Shown: positions 1-10,963 of the stretch, in pieces
How positions within the stretch are numbered: the stretch's first letter is position 1
Layout: every line of letters starts with the position of its first letter
NCBI GenBank assembly: GCA_037074615.1
Contig: CM073520.1
Coordinates: 34,963,527-35,027,526 of the forward strand
Direction of reading: 5' to 3'
Length of the DNA: 64,000 nt
From: Leucaena leucocephala
Lineage: Eukaryota; Streptophyta; Magnoliopsida; Fabales; Fabaceae
Position numbers and translations under genes: made by a program
Notes under the pieces: model-generated
The model's input: the letters and a program-made list of their open reading frames with translations, nothing else
What the model was told of the DNA's origin: nothing
Databases searched by the model: none

Positions 1-17
1 AACAAAGAAATAAAAAC

Positions 18-2840
18 CTGTAAGACGATAATAGCTGCTTAAACTCATCTTCTAGTTTAGAAATAGCTTTAGCTAGCAAATTATTGGCATGGTTGACAAC
101 ACCATCACTGCTCCTAAAGCTCGTTTTACTACCAAAAAACTGAATGTTGCTTCTCAGCTTTTCAATTGCTTCAAGATAGTTCTCCAAGTTTTCATGAGGC
201 CCTTTAAGTATTTTTGTCTCTGCCTGCAAATTTGATCAATGACAATATTTAACAACAATAACACTTGCAAATGAGAAAACACATTTTATATATGTGTGTA
301 CCTTTTGAGGAATATGTATAAGCTAGAATCAGCAACCCATTAAATGAAAGGATTACATGGAATATCAAAATAATAATTATATACTGATGATAAAAGCGTA
401 AGGTCAAATTCAGTTTAAGATCTTTTGGTTTAGGCCATTTACACATTGCTACCTTGTGCTTCGACAACTAACATTTTAATATCTTGGGTTTTCTCCATTA
501 GCACAACAATACGCTATGCTTAACTCTGCAAGCATTAAATCGAAATCCCCAAACCCTATCTAAACCAGAATCGGTCCTCCACAATTGTTCAAATCCCTCT
601 CAATTTCATCCCAGAATCATTAACCCTTTCTCTCCAAATTCTTCCCTCATCCTCAAATCCTATATGATAGTTCCCATAGTACTGTTAATTCTGTCTCAAA
701 TTCCCCAATCCATCTCTTTCCAGTAGAGTCCCACACTCCCCTAATTATTGCCCGTCAGCAATATTTTTTTCCCTATCTATCCAATTGACATCCTAAATTC
801 CTCCTACAGTTCTTTCAATTCCATCACAAAATCGCCAACTCCACTCTTCCAACCAAGTGTTATACTCCCTAAAGTCTGGCCCCATCCTCACATTCTAACC
901 TAAAGTGTTCTAATAACATTCCGAATTCCTTCAAATCTCTCCTATTCCATCTCACAATCTATAACTCCTCTCCTCCCAGCCAAGCCCCACACTCTCTAAA
1001 TTCTTGGCCAAAATCATCAAATTCTTGCCTAATCATTCAATCAAACACCCCCGAGTTCTTCAAAGTGTTTTTTTAGATGAAATTTAGAAAATGTCAAGGA
1101 AATGTGTCAGAATTTGGGGAGTTCCATTTGATTATTGATGAACATAAGGTAGTACTGCATAACATACTAAACTTGTAGACAACAAATGTCAACTTTTGAA
1201 CCATAGGGTTGAAAAGTGAAAAACAAAAGGTTCAAATCACAAAAAAAAATGTATTTCACCTAAAAAAACATAATGGCCCTGGTAGAGATAGGTATCTATA
1301 ACAAAAGAAATTTCACAAACTCCTTCTTAACAAACCAAAAACATAAAAAGAACAAAAAACAGAAAAGAGTTCAAAGTTGTTTTCTTAAACAAATTTCAAT
1401 CACAACATAATAAAATGTATTTCACCTAAAAATCATAACGGTCATAGCATGGATAGGTATCCATAACAAAAGAAAGAGTGCAAACACCTTCGTATCCAAC
1501 CAAAAAAAGAAAAAAGGAGTTATCGTTGGAGAAGAAAAGTGGAATAAGGGAAACTAATAAAGAGTAGAAAATTTAGAAATAAAGTTGTTGGCATGATAAG
1601 AGGGATGTTAGGTTCTTTTGTTATGAAGGGATAAAACCAGAAACAATTTGGTACAAATACATACCTTCATTCAAAAACCCAGAACCAAGCCAAATACACA
1701 CAGAACCAAACAAAACTTAAAGGGTTTTCTAAAGTAATTGGCAATCAGAGAATAGGTTCCGAACTCACCCAAAATAAAAAAAAAGGGGGGGGGGCGCTAA
1801 AAAGATAGGTAAGGCGGCGAAGATCCTACCTTTTTGAAGCAAAAACTGAAAATGTAAATATACTATTTAAGTCTCAAACAAGTATAATGACATCAAAATT
1901 ACATGAGAAATAAAACAATGCACAAGAATAGAGAAATCAAAGCACACAAAAAAATTGCTACATGCGATTTGAAAACGTGCCAATGGTGAAGGACAAAACT
2001 AAGATTCAAACTCCACTATTGCAAGCTGTAAAAATTCCTGCTTTATATTCTTGTTTGCTTATTTTAAGCTTGCCTGAGGAGAAAAAACTATGACTCAAAC
2101 CAGATGGATTATCCGTTTATGTATTGTTTCACCCTGAATCGGTTAGGCACCTTGTTCACTAAGGGAAAAGGTAATTTGAACTTTTATTTATCAATACCTA
2201 GTTACAAGTTCAAGGAAGCAATCGGGCAAGAAACAGATCAGGCTGACTCAGAGTCCCAGCAAGAATTAAGCATACAAGCCAGTATAATGCATGTTAGCAA
2301 CCGTATCAACCTGTCGATATTGATCGAAGTGAGCCAATATTCCTTCTGCAGCCTTCAAGGTCCTATCAATATTTTCATGAGCTTTCCGGATAGAATGCGT
2401 TCTAATCTGCAATATAAAAACCCAATAGAGGATCCAACAGTGAACAATAATATAAGAACAGAACAGAATCTACATCAAAACATCGGATCCGCTCTTTAGT
2501 TGCTTTGAAAACAAACGAAAACGAAAACTAAATTAAAATTCCTCCGCGATAGGTAAAATACTGAACTTGAATTTAACCCGGGTGCAGTTACCAGATTTTC
2601 CCAACATTTTCTCGAGAAACAAACAAACATGAAGCTTGAGAACCAAAAATAAATAAAAAAGGAAGGAAAAATAAAAACCTGGGTTGGCCGCATGGCTGTT
2701 TCAAGGGCAGAGAGACGGTGGTCAAAGGAACCCAGAATTGTGACCACCTTGTCTGTGATAGTCTGGCTCTTCTGAAGCGACTCTTTCATCATAGCTGCTT
2801 TTTCACTGAGTGGATCAACACCCTGCATTGCCATTCTCAT
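18..2840 (-). CDS. EXO70A1-like: EXO70A-type exocyst subunit, 5' part (exons 1-3; gene continues off the left edge)
   Basis: EXO70 is a rod-like subunit of the exocyst, which tethers secretory vesicles to the plasma membrane by binding phosphoinositides and other exocyst subunits. Three coding exons can be read on the minus strand. Exon 1 is 2840-2679 (54 codons, starting MRMAMQGVDP and containing SLQKSQTITDKVV, ILGSF and LSALETAMRPTQ). Exon 2 is 2406-2311 (32 codons, starting IRTHSIRKAHENID). Exon 3 is 223-18 (AETKILKGPHENLE through LLAKAISKLEDEFKQLL). Exon 1 and 2 boundaries are in phase 0; exon 3 ends two bases into a codon. All junctions seen are GT-AG. These are the N-terminal coiled-coil segments typical of plant EXO70A. 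The start is the first ATG of an open frame that joins the conserved part; two more in-frame ATGs follow within five codons. Intron 2 is long (2310-224). No frameshift is seen, so the gene is probably functional. The C-terminal Exo70 domain is outside the window. Confidence 0.93.
540..1065. repeat. C/T-rich degenerate tandem sequence in EXO70 intron 2
   Basis: About 500 bp of loosely repetitive, C- and T-rich plus-strand sequence built from recurring words such as CAAATTC, CCATC, CTCTCC and CACTC at irregular spacing of roughly 80-110 bp. It lies inside the 2.1 kb second intron of the EXO70-like gene. It looks like a decayed minisatellite. No coding signal was found on either strand. Confidence 0.35.
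1226..1505. repeat. Tandem duplication, ~166 bp offset, in EXO70 intron 2
   Basis: A stretch around 1247-1310 recurs around 1412-1475. Both copies contain TGTATTTCACCTAAAAA, then a GATAGGTATC(T/C)ATAAC stretch and AAAAGAAA, offset by 166 bp. The copies differ by scattered substitutions, so the duplication is not recent. It is intronic and has no evident function. Confidence 0.6.
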
Positions 2841-3299
2841 TTTCTTCTCCTTGTGCTGTATTTCCTTCGTTTTTTCTTTTCGGTTCAGGCAGAATCCTCA
2901 AAACAGAACTTCAGAGAAGATTAGATGAAGACGAAGAAGACCGAAAGGTTATAGGTAGCGTTAATGAATTGGATTAATCTGTAAAAATTGACTATTCGCA
3001 ACTGTGATGATGATGATGATGATGGCCCCACGCTCAACATGCTTTGATTGCTTCTTCCTTCTTTGCCTCTTCGGGTTTTGGTAGACATTGCTTCCTTTGT
3101 TGCCTTTGACAGGGTGTTTACTTACTGGTCTCATGTCTTTCACTATTTATTTATTTATTTATTTTATTATTCACTTTTTAATTTTGTATCTCATTTGCCA
3201 ACTTGCTTAGTTTGTAAAATTCGTAAAATGATAGTGCAATGGAACCCATTCTTTTACAGTTCAAGCATATCATGATATTAGTGTCACTGTGTGTGTATG
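2841..3299 (-). promoter_or_regulatory. 5' leader and presumed promoter region of the EXO70-like gene
   Basis: The region directly upstream of the EXO70 start on the minus strand. It holds the presumed 5' untranslated leader and a short GAT trinucleotide repeat (about 3006-3024). I could not pick a convincing TATA box or transcription start, so the call rests on position only. Confidence 0.4.
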
Positions 3300-4035
3300 A
3301 GGAGGTTTTAAAAAAATGATTTAAATTTTAATTTAATTTTTTTAAAAATAAATAATTATATTTATTTAAAAATATTTATGGATTAAACTAAAGTTTAAAT
3401 TTATAATTTTGGATAATCTATTAAGAATATTTTTTAAAATAGTAAAATAGTTTATAGATTTTACCCCTATTTTTTTAACTCCATTATCTCTCCTCTTTCC
3501 TTTAATCATCTCTCTTTTCTTTTCTCCTATATTTTTATCTCTCTTCTCTTCTTTTCTCTATCTTGTAGTAGGATCATCCTTAGTACTTTTAGGTTATCCT
3601 TGAAGCCTCCACTACATTGTGGAGACACCGACGATGGAATGAGGAGATATTGCTTATGGGTGAGTCGTCATTATAGCTTTTAGATTGAGGAGACGTCAGT
3701 AATAGAGAAAGAGGGAGAATGAGATGAGGTATACAGAGAGAAAGATGTAGCTAAAGCTTTTGCCATCGTTATTGGAACCTCCATCGTTACTTATCATTAT
3801 TGTCATTATCACTAGTAGTTGTTATTGTCACTACTCGTTGAATAATAGAAAGAAGAAGATGATAATGAACGCTTGAATTTATTTTTTTATCTTATACTCT
3901 TTCTGATAAATTATCCATTATAAAAGTTATCTTAAGAATATTCATCTAAATATTCATTTATTTAAAATCACTTTTTTTATAAGTTTTTTTAAAATATTTT
4001 TTTAAAAGCTGTTTAGAATTATTATTTTTATAATT
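3300..4035 (+). mobile_element. Non-autonomous transposon-like repeat, copy 1
   Basis: AT-rich ends flank a slightly GC-richer core (about 3590-3860). The left end (TTTAAATTTTAATTTAAT, then GATTAAACTAAAGTTTAAA and GGATAATCTATTAAGAAT) and the right end (ATTCATTTATTTAAAATCAC, then TTTTTTATAAG) recur in the same order at 5310-5712 and, inverted, at 7160-7920. No reading frame of note. Element boundaries and class are not certain; I see no clean terminal inverted repeat. Confidence 0.5.
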
Positions 4036-5309
4036 TTTTTTTCTAAAAATTTATCCAAATGTATATTCAATTTATTTTTATAAATAGTAAATTTTATTTA
4101 TTAATTTAACCATCCTTTTTTTTGTAAATGGTGTTTGATTTAGATATCCACATGAATATTTGTGTGACCGGTACTTGTTATGTTATGATAAGATTAACCA
4201 TTTACATTAAAAAAATTGAAAATGATTGCTGCCAAAAAAATATTAAAAATGAAAAATTAACAATTAGATAAAGCTTTGTGTCATAAAAATTTAAAAAATA
4301 ATTTAATTAGTTATTTATAAAAAATATTTACTTTTTTAAAATATTTTTTCTAATTATTTATATGAAAAATTATTTTAAAATGGGAATAAATAAAAAAATT
4401 AAGAAAAAATTATAAATTTAAAAAATAAAATAAATACAAATATTATATTTAAAATTAAAATAAATTTATTTATTATTTAAGGTATGTTCCCTCACATTTA
4501 TCCACAGCTTTTGTGTCCATAAAACATTTACATTTGTTTTTTTTGCACATAAAACACGTTCACATATTGATTTGACCTTGAAGGAAAGGAAAACCAAGAG
4601 AGGCCATAAATTCATAAAACAAGGTAATATTATTATTATTCCGTATAATTTATAGTTTCTTATTATATCACTGCATCAACACATAGCAATTAATATATAG
4701 GCCCACTCCTGAGTAATAATGATCCAACTGGGACATGTTGGACTGCTTATTCAGAATTCTTGATTTCTTTTGTCCAGCCTTCCTCTGCTACTTCTTCCTC
4801 CCACCTAGAAAAGGAAGAAAAGGTCACTTGTATATTTTCTTAGGAAACAGGTTTAATAAAAGCTTCTTTTTACTTGTAATTGGGGCAAGATTTTATAAAT
4901 CTGTTAGTATATAAAAAAGAAAAAAGAAAAATAAGAAGGGAATTCAATAACTTGAAGGAAGGAATGAGTTTACGGTGTTAATCACATATATGTACCGTCC
5001 AAATATAATTTAATTAGTTTGTATTTAAAATTTTTAACTAATAATTTATAAATAAAAAACTAATTTTTGAGAAATTGAAAATTAAGAAATTATCTTTATT
5101 TTAAATTATGTATCTATTAAAATAATTTATTTAAAAAGAATTAAATATAATCCGTTTAGATTAGATATGGATAATGTAGATTCAGTACTTAACACACCAG
5201 AACTAGATCTTGGAAAATATGACATTCCTGGCTCAAATCCCACAGGCCCCACAACCACATGGCCCAAAATGTGTTAAACTACTGTATTTAGTGTGTGTGT
5301 GTGTTGGAC
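4036..5309. other. AT-rich intergenic DNA without recognisable genes
   Basis: Poly-A/T-rich sequence with long runs of TTTAAAA-type words. No reading frame with family resemblance, no RNA gene and no clear transposon ends were seen. A short GT repeat sits at its right border (about 5289-5303). Confidence 0.5.
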
Positions 5310-5712
5310 ACCAAAAACTTAGATTTTAAACTTAAATTTTAATTTTAATTTTTTTAAAATAAATAGCTATATTTATTTAAATAAGTTTTTAGACTAAACT
5401 ATAGTTTAAAATTAAGGTTTCAGATAAGTTGATCAAGGTAATTTATGGAATAGTAAAAGAGATTATGAATTAACCGATTATTATATTACCCATACCTTTT
5501 TTTATAGTTTCTCCTCTCTCATACTTTTTCTTACACCCTCTATCATTTTTTTTCTTATACACTTTCTACTCATTTAATACTCATACTATTTTTTTCGTAA
5601 TTTGCCAATAATAAAACTATCCAAACACTCATTTATTCAAAACCACTTTTTTAAAAGCTACAAAAAATTCTTTTTTTTATAAGCTCGTTTTAACTATTTT
5701 TTAAAAATTTTA
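5310..5712 (+). mobile_element. Non-autonomous transposon-like repeat, copy 2 (short)
   Basis: Same end sequences and order as the element at 3300-4035: ATTTTAATTTTAATTTTTTT, then AGACTAAACTATAGTTTAAA, GATAAGTTGATCAAGG and AATTTATGG on the left, and CACTCATTTATTCAAAACCA with a run of T on the right. The GC-richer core of copy 1 is mostly missing here. That pattern suggests a deletion derivative of the same family. Confidence 0.5.
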
Positions 5713-6179
5713 ACATATAAAAAAAAACAGAGGGAGGGGCTCCACGGAAGCTTTTATGAAAATGTGTGTGTGTGTATATATAAAAAGCTTGGTGAAACTG
5801 AAAACTCACGTGAACTTCTACTCAATAATAAAGTTTTTGTTAGCATCTGGGCACACGTTTGTTCTCATGGCGAAGGCTGCAAAAACCTCGTTTTCACAAA
5901 AGCAACCTTAAATCACGCTCCAATGAGGAAGCAAACACATTGTAGATGCAAGCGGTGTGGATTACATACAGAAGATTTGTGAAAAATAACCCACATCACG
6001 TTCGTGCGAGATTAAAAAAATTAATTAAATTAAATATTGATTAATTTGATAAACAAAGTAAATTAAAATTTTACTCTTAAAATTAAAATAAGCTATTTAA
6101 TTGGCTCTTATATTTAAAATTAGAAGGGTATTATAACTTATTTATATGAGAGAAATATGGGTGAAAAAGAATTAATGAC
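5713..6179. other. Intergenic, no gene recognised
   Basis: Contains a short GT/TA microsatellite (about 5763-5782) and then a 219-base plus-strand open frame (5764-5982) that is GC-richer than its surroundings. That frame shows no family motif, so I do not call it a gene. Confidence 0.4.
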
Positions 6180-6837
6180 TCATTTGTATGAATAATTAAA
6201 TATTAACTTACTAATTTTCTTTGCAGAGTTAGGTTGTATGACTTGCTTCTTAGGAGATATGGCTTCCCCTTTCACCCCCTGTGTTTCCCTAGAAGCCATG
6301 CTTGAACTTGATTTTGCTGCAACAAGCATGCTGCTTCTGGGATTGTTAATTTGTTTCCGAACAACTTGTGCCCATGTTAATTGTGGTTCAATAGGCACAG
6401 GCTGTTCGGGTGGTTTTTCAAAACGCTGTAACAATAAATAATTCTGTATAAGAAAAAAAAATGCTTAAGCAAAAGAGAAATGAATAAAAAAGACGATGAG
6501 AACAATCTATATATGGAGAGAGAGAGAGATGCCATTATGAGTGTGAAGTGAATTAGTGACATAAAAGAAATCCATAAACCTGATTATTAGGTGGGATGGT
6601 AGCGGATGGCTTATTAGGAGAATTGATAGTAGCGGATGGCTTATTGAGTGAAGTGATGGCAGGTTGAGCTTTGACGACACTATAACCAGCAACTATAGCA
6701 GCGTAGCAGAGTTGATTTTTTTTCCTGAGATGAACTATCCTTGAATTGATCTCCTCAACAATGTAGGGTGGGAGAAACGATTCGCCGTCCTCTGGATTCG
6801 GAGGCATATCTTTCATCTGAAGCAACATGGAATCCAT
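6180..6837 (-). CDS. Unrecognised two-exon protein gene
   Basis: I do not recognise the family. Exon 1 is 6837-6580 (86 codons, MDSMLLQMKDMPP at the start, then ESFLPPYIVEEINSRIVHLR, and an internal peptide repeat NKPSATI ... NKPSATI near its end). A GT donor follows IPPNNQ. An acceptor TTACAG precedes exon 2 at 6425, which reads RFEKPPEQPVP, LTWAQVVRKQI, and a Ser/Ala/Lys-rich tail to a stop at 6180. A possible further donor (GTAAGT) near the end of exon 2 means the protein may continue elsewhere, so the stop at 6180 is uncertain. Composition suggests a soluble, Pro/Ser/Lys-rich, partly disordered protein; no signal peptide or membrane segment. Part of exon 1 is copied at 8629-8837. It may be a real gene or a gene fragment. 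Confidence 0.45.
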
Positions 6838-6887
6838 GACAAGGGACAGTAAGTAGCAATGAACGAACAGCCATCCGTAACTGCGAT

Positions 6888-6908
6888 GTTATATATATAT
6901 ATATATAA
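6888..6908. repeat. (AT)n microsatellite at the end of the copied segment
   Basis: A run of alternating TA immediately upstream of the unrecognised gene. An equivalent run lies at 8888-8909, exactly 2000 bp away, and it marks the right end of the homology between the two copies. Confidence 0.8.
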
Positions 6909-7159
6909 CCGTATAGAAGTAATAGCTCAGTCAATACAATCAGTAGCACAATTAAAAAGTCTGAAGTATCTTCTGGAATACCAAAATTACTTTCAATATG
7001 TTCATTTTCTTTTCCAAAGAGTAATTTATGAGATGTATCGGCGGCCTTAAATGCATTAAATACATGTCAAAAGAATAGTAATGATAAAATACTTTTTTTC
7101 TCATGAGAAATAAAATTTCATGAGATTTTGAATTCAAAGAATAGTCCAAAACATCAAAA

Positions 7160-7920
7160 GATATAGGGTTTGTTTAGTTTAAGAGAAGACTTTTTTAAAG
7201 AATAGTTTATAAATAAATAATTATGAATAAAATGAGTATTTAGATAATTATTATTAGAATTAATTTTGTAATTGGTAAATTATAAGAAAGTGTATGAAAT
7301 GAAATAATAATTACATAAAATTAAATTTTTTATTTTTATTTTCTCTTTGATATAAAAATCATAAATAATATATATTTAATTTATTAGTTAATTAATAATA
7401 AATAGTTATTTTTATTTATTATTAATTAATATCTAGAAACAGAAGCCGTCGTTGAGAGAGAGGTGACAAAAATGGATCTACCATCATTGCCTCCTTCTTC
7501 TTTCTTTACTGACATCGGAAAAAAACAACAGTAATGGTAGCAAGACTACAATGGCAAGAGAGAAGAAGTGACGAAAATAGATCTGCCAAAGAATGATACA
7601 GATCTTCCACCATTGCCATCTTCTTCTTTTTTCACCTTTGTCGAAAATGCTGACAAAGAGTGATGTAGGATGACAATGGTAGAGTAGGACGATGGCGAGA
7701 GAGAAACAGTGAAGAGCAGGGACGGCGATGAGTTAGAGAAGAGAGTAGAAAAATACATGGCAACATTAGATAACTCATAAGCTCTTTTTATTATCCATAA
7801 ATTATTTCTATTAATTTATCTAAAATTATGATTTTAATCTATAAACTTTTATAGACATTTGAGTATTGTTTGTTTAATTTTTGGTCTAAACCTATATTTT
7901 GCAAACGAAGGTTTATTGGT
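7160..7920 (-). mobile_element. Non-autonomous transposon-like repeat, copy 3 (inverted)
   Basis: Read on the minus strand, the right end (about 7780-7920) matches the left ends of the elements at 3300 and 5310 (GTTTATAGATTAAAATCATA, then TTTTAGATAAATTAATAGA and AATTTATGGATAATA). The left end (about 7165-7260) matches their right ends (ACTCATTTTATTCATAATTA). The core (7440-7760) is GC-richer and contains an imperfect direct repeat of roughly 100 bp (words GTGACAAAAATGGATCTACC and GTGACGAAAATAGATCTGCC). No transposase coding seen. Confidence 0.5.
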
Positions 7921-7997
7921 GATCCAAACAGGCATAAAATTCACAAGAAAATCTAAGTTAATTATGAGGCTAAAACATTCACGTAAAAAAGTTTAGG

Positions 7998-7999
7998 CT

Positions 8000-8027
<28 letters not shown>
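7998..8027. repeat. (TA)n microsatellite
   Basis: A perfect alternating TA run of roughly 28 bp in otherwise unremarkable AT-rich intergenic sequence (7921-8397), in which I see no gene. Confidence 0.85.
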
Positions 8028-8031
<4 letters not shown>

Positions 8032-8498
8032 GATTGTTTGTTAATAATATTCTCGGATCAACAGTTATATTTGAATTAACGATATTATGATTTATGAGCC
8101 CGCTCTTAAACCATCCGCAAAGTACTTTGTTCTTTTTGTTTTTGTACTTTTAAAAAGTTAAAAGGTTAATACAAATTTTTTTCTTTCAACTTATACCAAT
8201 TATAATTTTAATTTCTTAAATTTTAAATACAAGGTTTTGGCTTTTAAATTTAGACATTTTAAAGCCATTAGCCCCTGTAGCTTTAATAATTTGCATACGT
8301 GTGACTACTGACATCGTTAAAGATACTCAAATGTACAAAATAGGATGAAGACATATATTGACTAGATATATACCTTTCTATGAAAAAAGAAAAAACATTA
8401 AACCCAAAAAATCGATATCCTTGCCATCTTCCTTCTTATTTTAGCCGTCATCCTTCTTCCCTTCATCTGTCTTCTTCTTCTGCTCTTTCCGGCCCCAC

Positions 8499-8606
8499 CA
8501 TCAATATCTCTGTGTGTGCGCCAAACTTTCCTCAGTTTGCTGCCCACATACATTGGGTCTATGTCCCCTACCAATGTCAGCTTCTTCTCCTTCATGTCCG
8601 TAGCTA
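8499..8606. repeat. Flanking direct repeat, left copy (~107 bp)
   Basis: The sequence from CATCAATATCTCTG to CATGTCCGTAGCTA recurs at 8911-9017 with few differences. The two copies bracket an unrelated insert (8607-8910). This looks like a very long target-site duplication made when the insert arrived, and the repeated sequence is part of the HMA pseudogene. Confidence 0.75.
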
Positions 8607-8910
8607 GAAAAATGAATGAACTTGAAGGGTAGCGGGTGGCTTATTGAGTGAATTGATGGCAGGTTGAGCTTTGACGGCACTATAACCAGCAACTATAGCA
8701 GCGTAGCAGAGTTGATTTTTCTTTCTAAGATGAACTATCCTTGAATTGATCTCCTCGACAATGTAGGGTGGGAGAAACGATTCGCCGTCCTCTGGATTCG
8801 GAGGCATATCTTTCATCTGAAGCAACATGGAATCCATGACAAGGGACAGTAAGTAGCAATGAACGAACAGCCATCGGTAACTGCGATGTTATATATATAT
8901 ATATATATAA
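8607..8910 (-). pseudogene. Inserted copy of exon 1 of the 6.2-6.8 kb gene
   Basis: Positions 8629-8909 match 6629-6908 with no net length difference (offset exactly 2000 bp) and only a few substitutions. The copy keeps the ATG (8837) and the reading frame through SLNKP, then leaves the homology and ends at 8604. It carries no exon 2. It lies inside the HMA pseudogene between the two ~107 bp direct repeats and ends at a (TA)n run, as the parent does. Confidence 0.75.
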
Positions 8911-9017
8911 CATCAATATCTCTGGGTGCCAAACTTTCCTCAGTTTGCTACCGGCCACATACATTGGGTCTATGTCCCCGACCAATGTCAGCTTCTTCTC
9001 CTTCATGTCCGTAGCTA
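8911..9017. repeat. Flanking direct repeat, right copy (~107 bp)
   Basis: Partner of 8499-8606. Small differences include CTGCC versus CTACCGG and GTGTGTGCGCC versus GGGTGCC. This copy is joined to the more N-terminal part of the HMA pseudogene, which fits a duplication of the insertion site. Confidence 0.75.
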
Positions 9018-9060
9018 TGGCGTTAGAGATTGTGAAGATAGAATAAGGTTAACTTTAATC

Positions 9061-9540
9061 GGATACCTCCTCTCACCTTCGTCGGATACTTTCCTCAACA
9101 CCTCTCTCCTTCACCTTTGTCCTAACCCCTTTGGCTAGAGTGACCTTAGCGTTTGAGGTTGACTTCAAATCAGCCACCACTATTGCCGCAGTTTTTCTAA
9201 CGGAATTGGACTTATCAAGGCTCTTTCTCCGATGAGAAAGGATAAGCGTTCCTGAAGGAGTACGACGCGGATACGCGGACACGGATGCCGAGTGTGGCTG
9301 AACGGTGAGGCTGAGAGGAGGTCCGAGGCTAAGATCGAGGGAGAACGACGCCGAGACTGCGAGCTCGTGTAGGAGAGGGATAACGGTAAGTCGACGACCA
9401 GGTGAGTAGAGGAGGAGGCCACAAGCAAGGCGGAGGGTGGAGGAGGTCTGAGGTCGAGAATCGAGGTCGAGAGGGGAACTTGAATTCGAAGTGTGGAATG
9501 GGATTTAAGGTTTGGACTCTGGAGTGAATAGGACAAGACG
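9061..9540. other. GC-rich stretch, unrecognised
   Basis: Clearly richer in G and C than its surroundings, with CpG-containing words (GACGCGGATACGCGGACACG). The minus strand has a 118-codon open frame (9536-9180) dominated by Ser, Pro, Leu and Arg with no family motif. It may be a gene or transposon remnant upstream of the HMA pseudogene; I cannot name it. Confidence 0.35.
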
Positions 9541-10194
9541 TAAAAATATATCCGTCTTACATAGCCTTCCTATACGTGTTGTTTTGCTCTATGTTTTATA
9601 AAGGAGACTCAACGTTCAGAGATTCCCCTATTAGAATAAGGAATAAATTGAGTCGATAACTAAAAAAAAAAATAGAGAGCTATTTTTTCTTAGTGGAGAA
9701 CACAATATCAATTTCCAACTTATTTTACTCTTGTTTTATAAACATTTCAGTTAATTAGTTATAACCGAAATGTTTTTATATACAGAACAGAACACCAAAT
9801 AACCTTTAAAAAAAAATCTGACCATAAACTTAATTAACTGAACTGAAAAAAATGAATATATTTCAATTTGATTTTGCTCACCCTATCCTTAATCGAGTAT
9901 TGTTTTCACCAAGTCTCAATACTTCATGTTTTGTCTTCAATATTATTTCTTTTTTTCAAAAATATATATATGTAGGTCAGTATTTATATCATCAATTTAT
10001 TTTGTACAGTCAACTCTCTAAATAAATATATTTAACTGTGTTAGTGTCAAGTAGATAAATTTAATAGAAACTAACGATCTTAAATGGGGTAATATTTAAA
10101 ATTTAAGAGATTAAAATTAAAATTAATATAAAATTGATGGACTAAAATTTATATTAATTGAAAGTTATAAATCTTTTTATTTTGGGGCCAAGCT
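9541..10194. other. AT-rich intergenic DNA, nothing recognised
   Basis: No reading frame, RNA gene or transposon end that I can support. Confidence 0.4.
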
Positions 10195-10740
10195 TGTGGT
10201 GATGGGTGGGTTGAAAGTTTTTTTTTAGTATAAAAATTTTTAAAAAATGTTCAGACTTCGATGAAGTCTTCTTTCCTCCTAAGTAATACTAATATCGAAT
10301 AGGGTAAACTGTTAATTACTTTTAGATATAAACTTAAGTATCTAAAAATTAAGATATCTCCTCAAATATTATAACTAGAACTATAATAAAATAATATTAT
10401 TTAAAAATTAAATCTATTCTAAATATATATCCATGTATGACTCCCTCCTTCACTATGTCAAAAGTTTTTTTTTTGTTATAAGCTATGTCGAAAGTTAGAT
10501 ATTTTTTTTTTGGTTATAAATTTTTTAGAAAGGGGTTGGGCTCACCCACGATCTAAGGGCAGGGCGAAATCTCCCTTCCTCTTAGGCGATACCAATGTTA
10601 GGCAGGACGAGCTATCTTAAGCACCCAAGAGCTAGGATGCCTCTCCAAGTTCCGCGACTGGAACCACAATAAAATAATATTTCCTAGAGTTCGAACACAC
10701 TCTAAATAATAGTATGTCTCACCCTTTTATCAACTAAATC
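10195..10740 (+). repeat. Tandem pair of a dispersed-type repeat, one copy heavily decayed
   Basis: Copy B (about 10515-10740) reads GGGTTGGGCTCACCCACGAT, then CTTCCTCTTAGGCGATACCA, and ends near AGAGTTCGAACACACTCTAA. Copy A (about 10200-10440) has the same layout (TCTTTCCTCCTAAGTAATAC, then AACCATAATAAAATAAT-like words and TCTATTCTAAATATA) but many C and G positions are T or A. Shared order of words over ~220 bp supports a tandem duplication. The GTTCGAACAC word resembles an RNA polymerase III B box, so a SINE origin is possible but unproven. Confidence 0.5.
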
Positions 10741-10963
10741 TAGGGACGATGGGTTGTCTATGTTTAGGCTTGAGTTGAATCAAAATACATGAAGCCCAAA
10801 CACTTCATGCCAAACTCATGAATTACCTACCGGATGTCTATGGAAAAAAAATACATATTTTAGAATTACAGCAAAAAAATAATTATGATAAATAAATATT
10901 TCAGTAGGCTCATGGAAGACCCAAACAGCCTTATTAGGCTGACTCGTAGATATGTTGAAGGTA

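Larger units (their letters stand above)
8398..9060 (-). pseudogene. Broken HMA-domain (HIPP-type) metallochaperone gene, interrupted by an insert
   Basis: HIPPs are plant proteins with a heavy-metal-associated ferredoxin-like fold. On the minus strand the piece ending at 8911 reads ISNAIATDMKEKKLTLVGDI, then DPMYV and KLRKVW. That is the second half of an HMA fold (beta-2, beta-3, helix-2) as seen in many HIPPs. The piece at 8607-8398 repeats DMKEKKLTLVGDIDPMYV and continues, after a frame change, to TEILMVGPERAEEEDR and a stop. The first half of the fold is reduced to a few residues (IKVNL) in another frame, so the domain is truncated. A CxxC metal site is not visible. Between the two pieces lies a 0.3 kb insert copied from the 6.2-6.8 kb gene. 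Frameshifts, deletion and the insert make this a pseudogene. Confidence 0.6.
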
